Shown: in pieces, positions 47,518 through 57,872 of the stretch | How positions within the stretch are numbered: position 1 is the stretch's first letter | Layout: each line of letters begins with the position of its first letter | Assembly (NCBI RefSeq): GCF_006715085.1 | Contig: NZ_VFMM01000002.1 | Location: 1,178,001-1,242,000 of the forward strand | From: Kribbella jejuensis | Lineage (GTDB): Bacteria > Actinomycetota > Actinomycetes > Propionibacteriales > Kribbellaceae | Length of the DNA: 64,000 nucleotides | Direction of reading: 5' to 3' | Notes under the pieces: generated by a model | Seen by the model: only the letters and a program-made list of their open reading frames with translations | What the model was told of the DNA's origin: nothing | The model's database searches: none | Program-made: the position numbers and the translations under genes

Positions 47518-50500
47518 GTGGCTGACACCAGGTCAGCAGCTGGTGAAGGTTCGGAACCGCGGGTTCCGAACCAGGATCAGCCTGCCCAGGAGCTGGCGAA
47601 CCTCATCGCCCAGTCCACCCCCAAACCCCGAGGCTTCTGGCGCCGCCGCCGCAAAAAAACCCCCGACGACGTCACCCCTCCGTCACCCCCCACCCCACCC
47701 GACAGCTCCACCAACGGCACGCCTGTCGCGCCCACCAGCGACGACCCGTCCGGATCCACCGCCGACGACACCTCGAGCTCGGCCGCCACCGACGCCTTCT
47801 CGGGCGCGGACGCCACCGACGGCTCCTCCGACACCACCGTCGACGGAACTTCCGGTACGCCCGCCGCGAAGGACTCCGGTACGCCCGGCGCCGACGGTTC
47901 CTCGGGGTCCGGCGCGGAGGACTCATCTGGAACACCCGCCGACGGCACCCCCGCGTCTACCGGCGACCGCTCTCTTGGTACGCCGACTGACGGCGCCGAG
48001 GCCACCAGCACCGCCGCGGGTTCCCCTGACACCACGAACGCGAACGCCGCCGACGCGGATCGGTCCGACGCGAATGAGGTACCTGCCACCTCGGCCGCAG
48101 CAGCTTCTGCGACAGGCGAGTCCGCGGTCGCCGACGCGCAGGCGGATGCTTCGGAGGCGCCGGGTGCTGACTCCGCGGCGGCCGGCCCCGACGTGCACGG
48201 CTCGGAAACACAGACTGAACGCGGCGCAGAAGGGTCTGCTGGAGATGAGTCCGATGGGCCCGACTCCGATGCGGCCGCGTCAGGTGCGGCTGTTTCCGCC
48301 GAGGCTCAGGCGACCACTCAGTCGCCACAGACGGCCGAGCCCTCTGAGACCGCTGGCAGCGCTGAATCAGCCTCCTCCAGTGAGGCGTCAACCACTCCAG
48401 CAGCCGGCGACGGCTCCTCCGCCGAAGTGGCCCGCGGCTCGGCAGACCCGGAGTCCATGGACGCCGACGTGGCGGAGAACGCGGTTGGTGAGGGCTCGAG
48501 CGGTACGTCGGCGGGTGACGCTCCCGCCGTACCGCCGGACACACGCGAGGAGCGCCCCCGTCCAACTGTCGGCGTCGTGTACGAGCCTGACGAGTCTGCG
48601 GATGGCTTCCCGCTTGAGTACGGCGACATCATCATTGGCCTGCCCAAGTCGGACCAGTCGACGGCTGCGGGGGTCTCCGGTGGTGGAGGCGCGGCGGATG
48701 AGGCTGAGGGTGGGTCGGCTGATGGGTCCGCTGTGCCTGGCGAGGAGTCGGTGGCTGCTGGCGGTGGCGCAGTAGCCGACGCGGCTGGTCAGTCGGCAGA
48801 CGGTGGGGCGGCAGAGGACTCGTCGGATGAGGCTTCGGGAGACGCCGCGGCTGATGGCGAGATGGCTGCAGGCGACCAGGTTGAGGTCGGGGCAACTACA
48901 GGCGACCAGGCCGGCGATGAGGCGACTGATGGTGGCGCGGTTGACCGTGAGGCGACCGCGGGTGAGCTGGGTGACGGTCCGGCGGCCGAGGCTGACAGTG
49001 GAACGCTTGCGGACGACCAGGCTGTTAGCCGGGCCGCGGAAGGCGACCAGGCAGGCGGTGAAGCGGTTGATGGTGGCGCGGTTGACCGTGAGGCGACCGC
49101 GGGTGAGCTGGGTGACGGCCGGGCGGCCGAGGCCGGCGCTGAGGCAGCTGACGGTCAGGCGACCGAGGCTGAGGCTGAGATAGCTGATCGGCCGGCGGCT
49201 GAGGGCGGTCCCGGTGATGGCGAGCTGGCTGCGGGAGCCGGGGTTGAGGGGGAAGCGGCTGCGGGCGAGGGGGCTGAGGGGCACCCGTCTGGTGGTGAGG
49301 CGGTTGCCGGCGAGCCGGCTGAGGGCGAGGCCGCTGGCGGTGAGGCGGCGCCTGAGGGCGAAGCGGCTGATGGTCGGGGGGCTGGCGGAGAGCCTGTTGA
49401 GGGTGACCGGGCTGGCGGTGAGAGGCCTGAGGGCGAGGCTGCTCAAGGCGAGGTGGCTGAGGGTGAGCCGGTGGGCGGGCACCTGGCTGGGCGTGAGGTG
49501 ACTTCGGATGAGGTCGCTGATGGCGGTGGGCTGGTTGCGGGTCAGGCCGCTGACGGCGACCAAGCCGGCGGTGAGCTGGCTGTGGGTGAGGCGGCTGAGG
49601 GTCAGCTGGCTGGTGAGGCGGTTGCGGGCGAGCCGGCTGAGGGCGCGGGCGCTGACCGTGAAGCGGCGGCAGGTGACTTGGCTGAGGGACGGGCGGCTGA
49701 CGGCGAGGCTGCTGAGGCTGACGGTGAGCCCGCTGACGGCGAAGTTTCTCAGGCTGACGGTGAGCCCAGTGACGGGGAGCGCGGTGACGGTGAGGTTGGT
49801 GAGGTTGAGGGTGGGGCGGCTGAGGGGGAGTCGGAGGAACTGACTGCTGAGGAGTTGGCTCGGCGGTTGGCGGCTGAGCAGGCTGCTATGGCTTTGATTA
49901 CTGCTTTGATGAAGTTGCGGGGGGTGTTGGCGGGGAGTCAGTTGCCGCTCGAGGTGGTGGGGGCTGATGAGGCTCGGCAGCAGCAGAAGGCGATGTTGGA
50001 TCAGCTGGATGACTACTTGTTGCCTCGGCTGGTGCAGTTGGAGGCTCCGATTCTGGCCGTCGTTGGCGGGTCTACGGGGGCTGGTAAGTCGACGCTGGTG
50101 AATACGGTGATCGGGAAGGTTGTTTCGGAGCCTGGGGTTCTGCGGCCTACTACTCGGTCGCCGGTATTGATTCACCATCCGGCTGATGCGGACTGGTTTG
50201 TGGGCGACCGGGTGCTGCCGGGGATGGCTCGGACGACGGCCGAGGAGCCGGGTGGCATGGAGGATGCGGGGCAGTTGCGGCTGGTTGCGGCCGACAGCGT
50301 GCCGCGGGGGCTGGCGGTCCTCGACGCGCCGGACATCGACTCCGTTGTCGAGGCGAACCGGGATCTCGCGACGCAGCTCTTGTCGGCGGCGGATCTGTGG
50401 CTGTTCGTCACGACCGCGGCCCGGTACTCCGATGCTGTCCCGTGGGAGTTCCTGCAGAGCGCTTCCGACCGCAGTACGGCGGTTGCGGTCGTGCTCGACC

Positions 50501-51636
50501 GGGCTCCGAGCGAGACGATCGACGACATCACCGGCCACCTCGCGCAGATGCTGCTCGAACGTGGCCTGGGTGACTCGCCGCTGTTCTCCATCCAGGAGAC
50601 GGTTGTCGACGGCAACGGGATGTTGCCGCAGGCGGCTGTTGCCGGGATCAAGGACTGGCTGATCGACCTGGCCGCGGACGCTGAGGCCCGGGCTGCCGTC
50701 GTCCGCCGGACGCTGCAAGGCGCGGTCAGCGCGATGGTCAAGAAGACCGTGCCGTTCGCGGCTGCGGTCAAGGCGCAGGCCGACACGGCGGTCGAGCTCC
50801 GGGCCGCGGCAGAGTCTGCGTACGAGCAGGGCGTGCAGGACATCGCGAAGGCGTGCCAGGACGGGACCGTCATGCGCGGTGAGGTGCTGGCGCGGTGGCA
50901 GGAGTTCGTCGGGACCGGCGAACTGCTGAAGGGTCTGCAGTCCAACGGCGGCCGGTTGCGCGATCGGCTGAAGAGCTCGCTCGGCAACAAGCCCGCCGAA
51001 ACCCGCGACGTCAGTGACGCCATCCAGTCCGGTCTGGAATCCCTGCTGGCTGAGCACGCGACAGCCTCCGCGGAGCGCGCCGAGAAAGCGTGGCAGGAGA
51101 CCGCGGCGGGGCGCCAGCTCCTGGCGAGCGCCCAGGTCCGCGCCGATGGCGCCGGCAGTGGAGCAGGTGCCGAGGGCAACGATGCCGCGCCGTCGCTCGG
51201 TGCGCTGTCGGAGCAGTTCCCGGCCGCGGCGAGCCGGACCGTGCGGGAGTGGCAGGCATTCGTACTCGACCTGGTCCGCCGAGAGGGCGCAGACAAGAAG
51301 TCGACGGCGAAGATCCTGGAGTACGGCGTCAACGGGCTCGGTCTTTCGTTGATGGTGGTCATGTTCGCGAGCGCGGCAGGGATCCCGAAGGACGCCGCAG
51401 CAAGTGCGGGCGCGGGTAGCGCGGTCGTCGGGCAGCGTCTGCTGGAAGCGGTTTTCGGCGACAAGGCAGTGCAGGGCATGGTTGACAAGGCTCGCGAGGA
51501 CCTTGACGGTAAGGTTCATGCCCTGATGGATGCCGAATTCGCCCGATATCTGGCCGTTCTTGACCAGCATCCGGTCGACGCCGAGACGGCCAGGCAACTG
51601 ACCGAGGCCGCGCGCGCGGTGGAGGACTGCACGTGA
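47518..51636 (+). CDS. dynamin-like GTPase with a very long acidic low-complexity N-terminus
   Basis: A 1372-residue protein. Residues 1-840 are low complexity: first Ser/Thr/Asp/Pro-rich (DGSSDTTVDGTSGTPA), then degenerate repeats rich in Gly, Glu and Ala (GEAADGEAAE, VDREATAGELGDG twice). From about 845 a GTPase domain begins: P-loop GGSTGAGKST, RPTTRSPVLI (switch I) and LDAPDIDSVVEA (G3, with Asp for Gly); G4 is degenerate (VLDRAP). A helical region and one or two hydrophobic segments near 1280 follow. The next gene overlaps by four bases. The pair resembles actinobacterial dynamin pairs that act at division septa. GTG start; ribosome site weak. Confidence 0.7.
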   Translation: MADTRSAAGEGSEPRVPNQDQPAQELANLIAQSTPKPRGFWRRRRKKTPDDVTPPSPPTPPDSSTNGTPVAPTSDDPSGSTADDTSSSAATDAFSGADATDGSSDTTVDGTSGTPAAKDSGTPGADGSSGSGAEDSSGTPADGTPASTGDRSLGTPTDGAEATSTAAGSPDTTNANAADADRSDANEVPATSAAAASATGESAVADAQADASEAPGADSAAAGPDVHGSETQTERGAEGSAGDESDGPDSDAAASGAAVSAEAQATTQSPQTAEPSETAGSAESASSSEASTTPAAGDGSSAEVARGSADPESMDADVAENAVGEGSSGTSAGDAPAVPPDTREERPRPTVGVVYEPDESADGFPLEYGDIIIGLPKSDQSTAAGVSGGGGAADEAEGGSADGSAVPGEESVAAGGGAVADAAGQSADGGAAEDSSDEASGDAAADGEMAAGDQVEVGATTGDQAGDEATDGGAVDREATAGELGDGPAAEADSGTLADDQAVSRAAEGDQAGGEAVDGGAVDREATAGELGDGRAAEAGAEAADGQATEAEAEIADRPAAEGGPGDGELAAGAGVEGEAAAGEGAEGHPSGGEAVAGEPAEGEAAGGEAAPEGEAADGRGAGGEPVEGDRAGGERPEGEAAQGEVAEGEPVGGHLAGREVTSDEVADGGGLVAGQAADGDQAGGELAVGEAAEGQLAGEAVAGEPAEGAGADREAAAGDLAEGRAADGEAAEADGEPADGEVSQADGEPSDGERGDGEVGEVEGGAAEGESEELTAEELARRLAAEQAAMALITALMKLRGVLAGSQLPLEVVGADEARQQQKAMLDQLDDYLLPRLVQLEAPILAVVGGSTGAGKSTLVNTVIGKVVSEPGVLRPTTRSPVLIHHPADADWFVGDRVLPGMARTTAEEPGGMEDAGQLRLVAADSVPRGLAVLDAPDIDSVVEANRDLATQLLSAADLWLFVTTAARYSDAVPWEFLQSASDRSTAVAVVLDRAPSETIDDITGHLAQMLLERGLGDSPLFSIQETVVDGNGMLPQAAVAGIKDWLIDLAADAEARAAVVRRTLQGAVSAMVKKTVPFAAAVKAQADTAVELRAAAESAYEQGVQDIAKACQDGTVMRGEVLARWQEFVGTGELLKGLQSNGGRLRDRLKSSLGNKPAETRDVSDAIQSGLESLLAEHATASAERAEKAWQETAAGRQLLASAQVRADGAGSGAGAEGNDAAPSLGALSEQFPAAASRTVREWQAFVLDLVRREGADKKSTAKILEYGVNGLGLSLMVVMFASAAGIPKDAAASAGAGSAVVGQRLLEAVFGDKAVQGMVDKAREDLDGKVHALMDAEFARYLAVLDQHPVDAETARQLTEAARAVEDCT

Positions 51637-53312
51637 CGGAAACAGTGGATACGGTCGAGACGCCTACCCGGGCGGAGACCGATGTCCTGAAGAAGATCGA
51701 CGCGATCGAGGTGGCCGCGAAGGCCGGCGACGGCCGCCTGGACCCGGTGGTGCTCACCGAGGCCGCGCAGATCGTCGACCGGGCCGGGCAACGGCTGCGG
51801 ATGTCCGGCGATCTGACGGTTGTCGCCCTCGCCGGAGCGACCGGGTCCGGGAAGTCGTCGCTGTTCAACGCGCTGACCGGGCTCGACCTGGCCGCGATCG
51901 GAACCCGTCGGCCGACGAGCTCGATGCCGCTGGCCTGTGTCTGGGGCGATGAGCCGGCCGGTGAGGTGCTGAGCTGGCTGGGCATCCCACGCCGGCACCA
52001 GGTGCAGCACCGCAGTTCGCTCGAGGACGCGCACTCCGAGGACCTCGACGGTCTGGTCCTGCTCGACCTCCCCGACCACGACTCGACCGAGGTCGAGCAC
52101 CGCCTGATCGTGGACCGGCTCGTCGACCTGGTCGACCTGCTGATCTGGGTGGTGGACCCGCAGAAGTACGCCGACGCGGCGCTGCACAATCGGTACATCA
52201 AGCCCTACGCCTCGCATTCCGGGGTGATGGTCTTCGCGCTGAACCACATCGACAAGCTGACGCCGGAGCAGCGCAAGAGCTGCCTCGAGGACCTCGACCG
52301 ACTGCTCAAGTCGGACGGCCTGAAGTCCCCGACGGTCGTGGCGACGTCGGCGGTCAGCGGTGACGGTCTGGAAGAGATCCGTTCGTTGCTGGTCAAGCGG
52401 GTGAGCAACAAGCGCTCCGCGCGCGAGCGGCTCGCGGCCGACGTGGACCGGGTCTCGGACCGGATGGCGAGCCAGTGCGGGAACGCCAAGACGCCGGAGA
52501 TTGCGGAGGCCGACGTCACGGAGCTCGTCGACGCGTTGTCGGACGCGAGCGGGCTGTCGGTGGTCTCGGACGCCGTACGGCGCTCGTACCTGCAGCGGGC
52601 TCGGGCCGCGACCGGGTGGCCGCTGACCAAGTGGGTGGGGCGGTTCCGTCCGGATCCGCTGCGGCGGCTGAGCGGCGACCAGGGCTCGCGTGAGCAGGGC
52701 AAGGCGTTGCGCAAGTCCGCCTCGAGCGAGGTCGCGATCGCCCGTGCTTCGTTGCCTGCGGCAACTCCGGTGCAACGGGCCCGGATGGACGCTGCGGTTC
52801 GGACGATCACGAACAAGGCTGCCGAGGGTTTGTCGCGGCCGTGGGCGGACTCGGTGCGTACGGCGATCCGCCGGCGCGAGGAGTCGCTCGCGGATGAGCT
52901 GGACCAGGCCGTCGCCCGGACGGACCTCGGTGTGTCGAGCAACCCGGGGTGGTGGAGTTTCGCCAAGGTCGTGCAGTGGTTGCTGTTCCTGGTGACGCTC
53001 GGCGGTGCCGGATGGCTGATCGCCTTGCTGGTAACGCGAATCGCCAAGCTGAACGATCCGCCGTTGCCGGAGTGGAACGGCATCCCGTATGCGTGGATCA
53101 TGCTGGTCGGTGGTGCTGTCCTTGGGCTGGTGCTCTCCTTCGTTTGTCGGGTCTTCGCCAGCAACGGGGCCGTACGGCGGTCCCGGCAGGTGGCGAAGGC
53201 GCTGCGGGAGGAACTGGTGAAGGTTGCCGAGAGCCACGTTGTCGCACCGGCCCGCGATGAGCTCGCGGCGTACACCAAGTGCCGCGACAGCTTGGCGATC
53301 GCGCGCGGATGA
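51633..53312 (+). CDS. dynamin-like membrane GTPase, second of a pair
   Basis: A 559-residue protein whose GTG overlaps the previous stop (GTGA). G1 is AGATGSGKSSLFNALTG (near residue 68), switch I RRPTSSMPLACVWG, G3 LLDLPDHDS and G4 NHIDK. A long helical region follows, then two transmembrane segments (about 440-468, VVQWLLFLVTLGGAGWLIAL, and 488-510, IMLVGGAVLGLVLSFV). This is the YfjP-like/DynB-type layout of actinobacterial membrane GTPases. Coupling to the preceding GTPase implies a hetero-complex at the membrane. Confidence 0.75.
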   Translation: MTETVDTVETPTRAETDVLKKIDAIEVAAKAGDGRLDPVVLTEAAQIVDRAGQRLRMSGDLTVVALAGATGSGKSSLFNALTGLDLAAIGTRRPTSSMPLACVWGDEPAGEVLSWLGIPRRHQVQHRSSLEDAHSEDLDGLVLLDLPDHDSTEVEHRLIVDRLVDLVDLLIWVVDPQKYADAALHNRYIKPYASHSGVMVFALNHIDKLTPEQRKSCLEDLDRLLKSDGLKSPTVVATSAVSGDGLEEIRSLLVKRVSNKRSARERLAADVDRVSDRMASQCGNAKTPEIAEADVTELVDALSDASGLSVVSDAVRRSYLQRARAATGWPLTKWVGRFRPDPLRRLSGDQGSREQGKALRKSASSEVAIARASLPAATPVQRARMDAAVRTITNKAAEGLSRPWADSVRTAIRRREESLADELDQAVARTDLGVSSNPGWWSFAKVVQWLLFLVTLGGAGWLIALLVTRIAKLNDPPLPEWNGIPYAWIMLVGGAVLGLVLSFVCRVFASNGAVRRSRQVAKALREELVKVAESHVVAPARDELAAYTKCRDSLAIARG

Positions 53313-53396
53313 GCTGGTGCCGCGCTCCCGGACCGGCGAGGTCCGAGACGCGGCGGCGAAGCTGTCCACGTCTGCTGGGGTGGGGTTGGTCGGCGC

Positions 53397-53905
53397 GTGT
53401 CTGGGTGCGGTGGGGCTGTCCGGGTGCGTTGCGGTGCGGCTGGGGCTGGCGCGTGTCTGGGTGCGGCGGGTCGGTCTGAGGTCTGGTGGGTGGGGTTGGT
53501 CGTCGGGCGCCTGGGTGTGGCGGGGGTGTCTGAGGTGCGCTGGGGTGGGGTGGGTTCGTCAGGGCGTGTCTGGGTGTGGGGGGGTGTCTGAGGTGCGCTG
53601 GGGTAGGGCGGGGTGGGTCGGGGCGTGCCTGGGTGCGGCGAGGCTGGCCGAGGTCTGCCGGGGTGGAGTGGAGTTGGTCAGCGGGCGTCTGGGTGCGGCG
53701 AAGTAGTCCGAGGTCTGCCGGGGGGTCAGCGGGCGCCGGGGTGCGGCGAGGCTGTCTGACGTCCGCCGGGACCCAGCGGGGTTGGTCAGCGCGTGCCTGG
53801 GTGCGGGTGAGCCTGTCCGGGGTCCGGTGGGGCGGGGTTGGTCAGCGTGTGTCTGGGCGCGGCGGGGCTGGCTGAGGTGCGCCAGGGGCCGGCCCGTTGG
53901 GCGAG
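53397..53905. repeat. G-rich minisatellite, about nine copies of a 51-64-bp unit
   Basis: The phrase GTCTGGGTGCGGCG recurs near 53397, 53453, 53510, 53567, 53622, 53686, 53737, 53792 and 53848, mostly 55-57 bp apart. Units share CTGAGGTGCGCTGGGGTGGGG and GGTTGGTCAGCGCGTG. The plus strand is strongly G/T-rich and the frames across it are artefacts of this bias. It fills the convergent gap between the dynamin pair and the SRPBCC gene. Confidence 0.8.
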
Positions 53906-53943
53906 CGCGCGCTGGTTGGACGGTCGGCGCGCGGTGGGGTGGG

Positions 53944-54561
53944 TTAGAGCTCGGCGTCGGGGGCGTATTGGGAGAGGGAGATTTTGGCGGCGCTGAGTAG
54001 GTCTTCCTCGGAGGTTGTGCCGGAGGCGCGGATTGCTTTGATCCAGGCGCGGACGCATTGCTCGTTGTAGGCGATTACCTCGGCGGAGTTGGCCATCTCC
54101 ATCGGGTTGGCGTCGGGCGGCAGTTCGCCGTGGATGTACAGGGCGAGGCCGAGGAGGCCGCCGTCCCAGCCGGGGCCGACCCAGAGTGCGCCGGAACCGC
54201 CGGGGGCCGGGGCCTCGCTCATCGAGTGCTCCAGCTCGAGATCGGTTGAGTCGTTCGCTCCGGGGAGCAGGCGCAGTTCGAGGAGGCTGGTCGGGCCGCC
54301 GAACGTCACCTTGAACCGCTTCGGTGGCTCGCACTCCAGGATCTCGCCGCCGGCGTTGCCCTCCAGTTGGAACGAACCGCCGACCTTGAGCTCCCCGCTG
54401 ACCGGCATGAACCAGCGGCGCATCCGGTCCGGATCCGTGAGCGCGTCCCATACCTCCACCGGCTCCGCCCGGTACGAGCGGCGCATCAGCACCGTCACTG
54501 TCTCGCCGGTCCGGCTGACCTCGCGCTGGACCGCGTTGATGTGCTCGAGGATGTCGATCAC
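53944..54561 (-). CDS. SRPBCC (AHSA1-like) domain protein
   Basis: A 205-residue protein with an AHSA1/START-like fold: MRRSYRAEPVEVWDALTDPD, RMRRWFMPVSGELKVGGSF, NAGGEILECEPPKRFKVTF and the C-terminal helix with CVRAWIKAIRASG. Family members bind hydrophobic ligands and are often encoded with ArsR regulators, but none is adjacent here. The upstream region has ATATAAGTCAACAGTGAGATAG, AT-rich for this genome and a possible operator. Ligand unknown. Confidence 0.8.
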   Translation of the reverse strand: MIDILEHINAVQREVSRTGETVTVLMRRSYRAEPVEVWDALTDPDRMRRWFMPVSGELKVGGSFQLEGNAGGEILECEPPKRFKVTFGGPTSLLELRLLPGANDSTDLELEHSMSEAPAPGGSGALWVGPGWDGGLLGLALYIHGELPPDANPMEMANSAEVIAYNEQCVRAWIKAIRASGTTSEEDLLSAAKISLSQYAPDAEL

Positions 54562-54642
54562 CTGTGGTTCCCTCTTCTGCTCGGCTGCTGGAACGGGTCT
54601 CAGAATGCCGGTGGAGGCTTATATAAGTCAACAGTGAGATAG

Positions 54643-55134
54643 TCACGCTGCCTCCGCTGCCGGATGCTCCGCGGCAAGCGGGAGCGGGGTGGTGGAGAAC
54701 TCGTCGGGCGGGTACGGCGCGGCGGTCACCTCAGCCACGCGTGGGGTGGAGTCGAACGATTCGGCACGCGGCGGGTTCTTGACGAAGGTCGTCGTGCCTC
54801 GGCTGAGGTCGTGGCCGAGCGAGAACGCTTCGAGGATCACGCGGCTGTGCAGTTCGCCGGAGTCGTCGGTCCATTCGTGGGTCCGGAGGCGGCCGGTGAC
54901 GATGACCGGCTGGCCGACCTTGACGGATTCGAAGGCGTTGCGGGCGAGTGCTCGCCAGCACTGCACCGTGTACCAAGTGGTGGGCTTGTCGACGTAGTTG
55001 TTCAGGGTCCTGTCGAACTGGCGTGGGGTGGAGCCGAGGCGGAAGGTGGTTTGCGGGGTTTGGCGGATCTCCTTGAAATCGGGGTCGCTGCCGATCCAAC
55101 CGACAACTGTGAGGTACGTGTCACCAAGGCTCAT
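54643..55134 (-). CDS. ssb: single-stranded DNA-binding protein (SSB), paralogue
   Basis: A 163-residue OB-fold protein: TYLTVVGWIGSDPDFKEI, FRLGSTPRQFD, TTWYTVQCWRALARNAFESV and PVIVTGRLRTHEWTDDSGEL. The C-terminal tail is short and ends AEHPAAEAA, lacking the acidic DDDIPF tip that recruits repair proteins in the housekeeping SSB. It is therefore probably an SsbB-type accessory copy. ATG 55134 follows AAGGCAC. It is divergent from ettA. Confidence 0.85.
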   Translation of the reverse strand: MSLGDTYLTVVGWIGSDPDFKEIRQTPQTTFRLGSTPRQFDRTLNNYVDKPTTWYTVQCWRALARNAFESVKVGQPVIVTGRLRTHEWTDDSGELHSRVILEAFSLGHDLSRGTTTFVKNPPRAESFDSTPRVAEVTAAPYPPDEFSTTPLPLAAEHPAAEAA

Positions 55135-55260
55135 GAGAGTGCCTTCCGTCGAGGAGTGGGGTGTGTTGTCGACGGAGAAGGTGCACCGATCCCGGCCACG
55201 CCGGACGGACGATGTTGGCGGCTGTGGACAACCGGTTGGGTTGTGGGGTGGGGGAGCACA

Positions 55261-55266
55261 TAGGCT
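55261..55266 (+). promoter_or_regulatory. -10 box of a leaderless transcript
   Basis: TAGGCT ends 7 nt before ATG 55274 of ettA, without a ribosome binding site. Confidence 0.45.
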
Positions 55267-55273
55267 CTGGGGC

Positions 55274-56956
<1,683 letters not shown>

Positions 56957-56965
56957 CCTACGCAC

Positions 56966-57001
56966 AAGGGGCCCCATAGCCGAAGCGGCTTGGGGCCCCT
57001 T
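56966..57001 (+). terminator. intrinsic terminator of ettA
   Basis: AAGGGGCCCCA pairs with TGGGGCCCCTT; an inner AGCCG/CGGCT stem continues past a bulged T, giving a 16-bp hairpin 10 bases after the stop. Confidence 0.75.
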
Positions 57002-57028
57002 CGTCATTCTCAATAGTTAGCCCTTGCG

Positions 57029-57056
57029 CTAAGTATTGAACAGAGACAATACTTAG
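57029..57056. promoter_or_regulatory. ArsR-type operator, perfect inverted repeat
   Basis: CTAAGTATTG (57029-57038) and CAATACTTAG (57047-57056) are exact inverse copies around 8 bases, ending five bases before the ArsR start codon. The right arm overlaps the likely -10 box (CAATAC), so bound repressor would block transcription of a leaderless message. Confidence 0.7.
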
Positions 57057-57060
57057 CCTT

Positions 57061-57390
57061 ATGGCAAACCATCAGGAGGTCGACGGGGTGTTCGTCGCCC
57101 TGGCCGATCCCACCCGGCGCCGGGTGATCCGGCGGCTCGGTCACGGCCCGACGAGCGTCGGCGACCTGGCGGCCGAATTTCCGATCACGCTGCCGTCGTT
57201 CATGAAGCACGTCCGGACGCTGGAGTCGAACGGGCTGATCCGCACGGTCAAGGTCGGCCGGGTGCGGACCTGTGTGCTGAACCGCGAGCGGCTGGCGGTC
57301 GTGGATGACTGGCTGGCCGAGCAGCGGCGGATCTGGGAGCAGCGCACCGACCGGTTGGAGCGATTGGTGACCGACGAGGAGGACGTGTGA
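57061..57390 (+). CDS. ArsR-family transcriptional regulator
   Basis: A 109-residue winged-helix protein: VDGVFVALADPTRRRVIRRL, TSVGDLAAEFPITLPSFMKH and LESNGLIRTVKVGRVRTCVL. There is no Cys/His metal site; it belongs to the group that controls SRPBCC partners, as the next gene shows. The start codon follows the operator with no ribosome site, so the message is probably leaderless. First gene of a three-gene overlapping operon. Confidence 0.85.
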   Translation: MANHQEVDGVFVALADPTRRRVIRRLGHGPTSVGDLAAEFPITLPSFMKHVRTLESNGLIRTVKVGRVRTCVLNRERLAVVDDWLAEQRRIWEQRTDRLERLVTDEEDV

Positions 57391-57872
57391 AGGCAGAGTT
57401 CGATCCGGAGCTGGATCTGGTCGTGGAGCGCATCATCCGGGCGCCGCGGGCGAAGGTCTGGAAGGCGTGGAGTGATCCGGGGCAGTTCGCGCAGTGGTGG
57501 GTGCCGGCGCCGGCTGTCTGCCGGGTGGTGCGGTTGGAGTTGCGGCCCGGTGGCGCGATGGTGACCGAACTGAGCGAGGACGGTACGACGTTCGCGCCGC
57601 AGCTCGATGCCAGCTTCCTGGTGGTCGAGGAGCTCGACAGGTTGGTGTTCACGAACGCGGTCGACAGCCGATGGCGGCCGGCCGATCCGGAGCCGCTGCT
57701 GATGACGGCGGAGGTGCGGTTGGCGGACCATCCCGAGGGTACGGATTATCGGGTGGTTGTGCGGCATGCGTCGCGGTCCGCTCGGGCGCTGCACGAGGAG
57801 ATGGGGTTTGCTGACGGCTGGGGCACGGTTGCCAAGCAGCTTGCCGCACTGGTTGAAGGGGTGCAGTCGTGA
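57387..57872 (+). CDS. SRPBCC (AHSA1-like) domain protein
   Basis: A 161-residue protein whose GTG overlaps the ArsR stop (GTGA). The fold is evident from LDLVVERIIRAPRAKVWKAW, SDPGQFAQWWVPAP, LRPGGAMVTELSEDG and the C-terminal helix GWGTVAKQLAALVEG. ArsR-SRPBCC pairs are widespread in actinobacteria; ligands are mostly unknown. The following reductase overlaps its stop in the same way, so all three are expressed together. Confidence 0.85.
   Translation: MKAEFDPELDLVVERIIRAPRAKVWKAWSDPGQFAQWWVPAPAVCRVVRLELRPGGAMVTELSEDGTTFAPQLDASFLVVEELDRLVFTNAVDSRWRPADPEPLLMTAEVRLADHPEGTDYRVVVRHASRSARALHEEMGFADGWGTVAKQLAALVEGVQS

Noticed and set aside
48388..51597. 1069-residue minus-strand open frame
   Set aside because: It mirrors the low-complexity GTPase gene; the repeats keep the antisense frame open. 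The plus strand has the P-loop and the coupled next gene.
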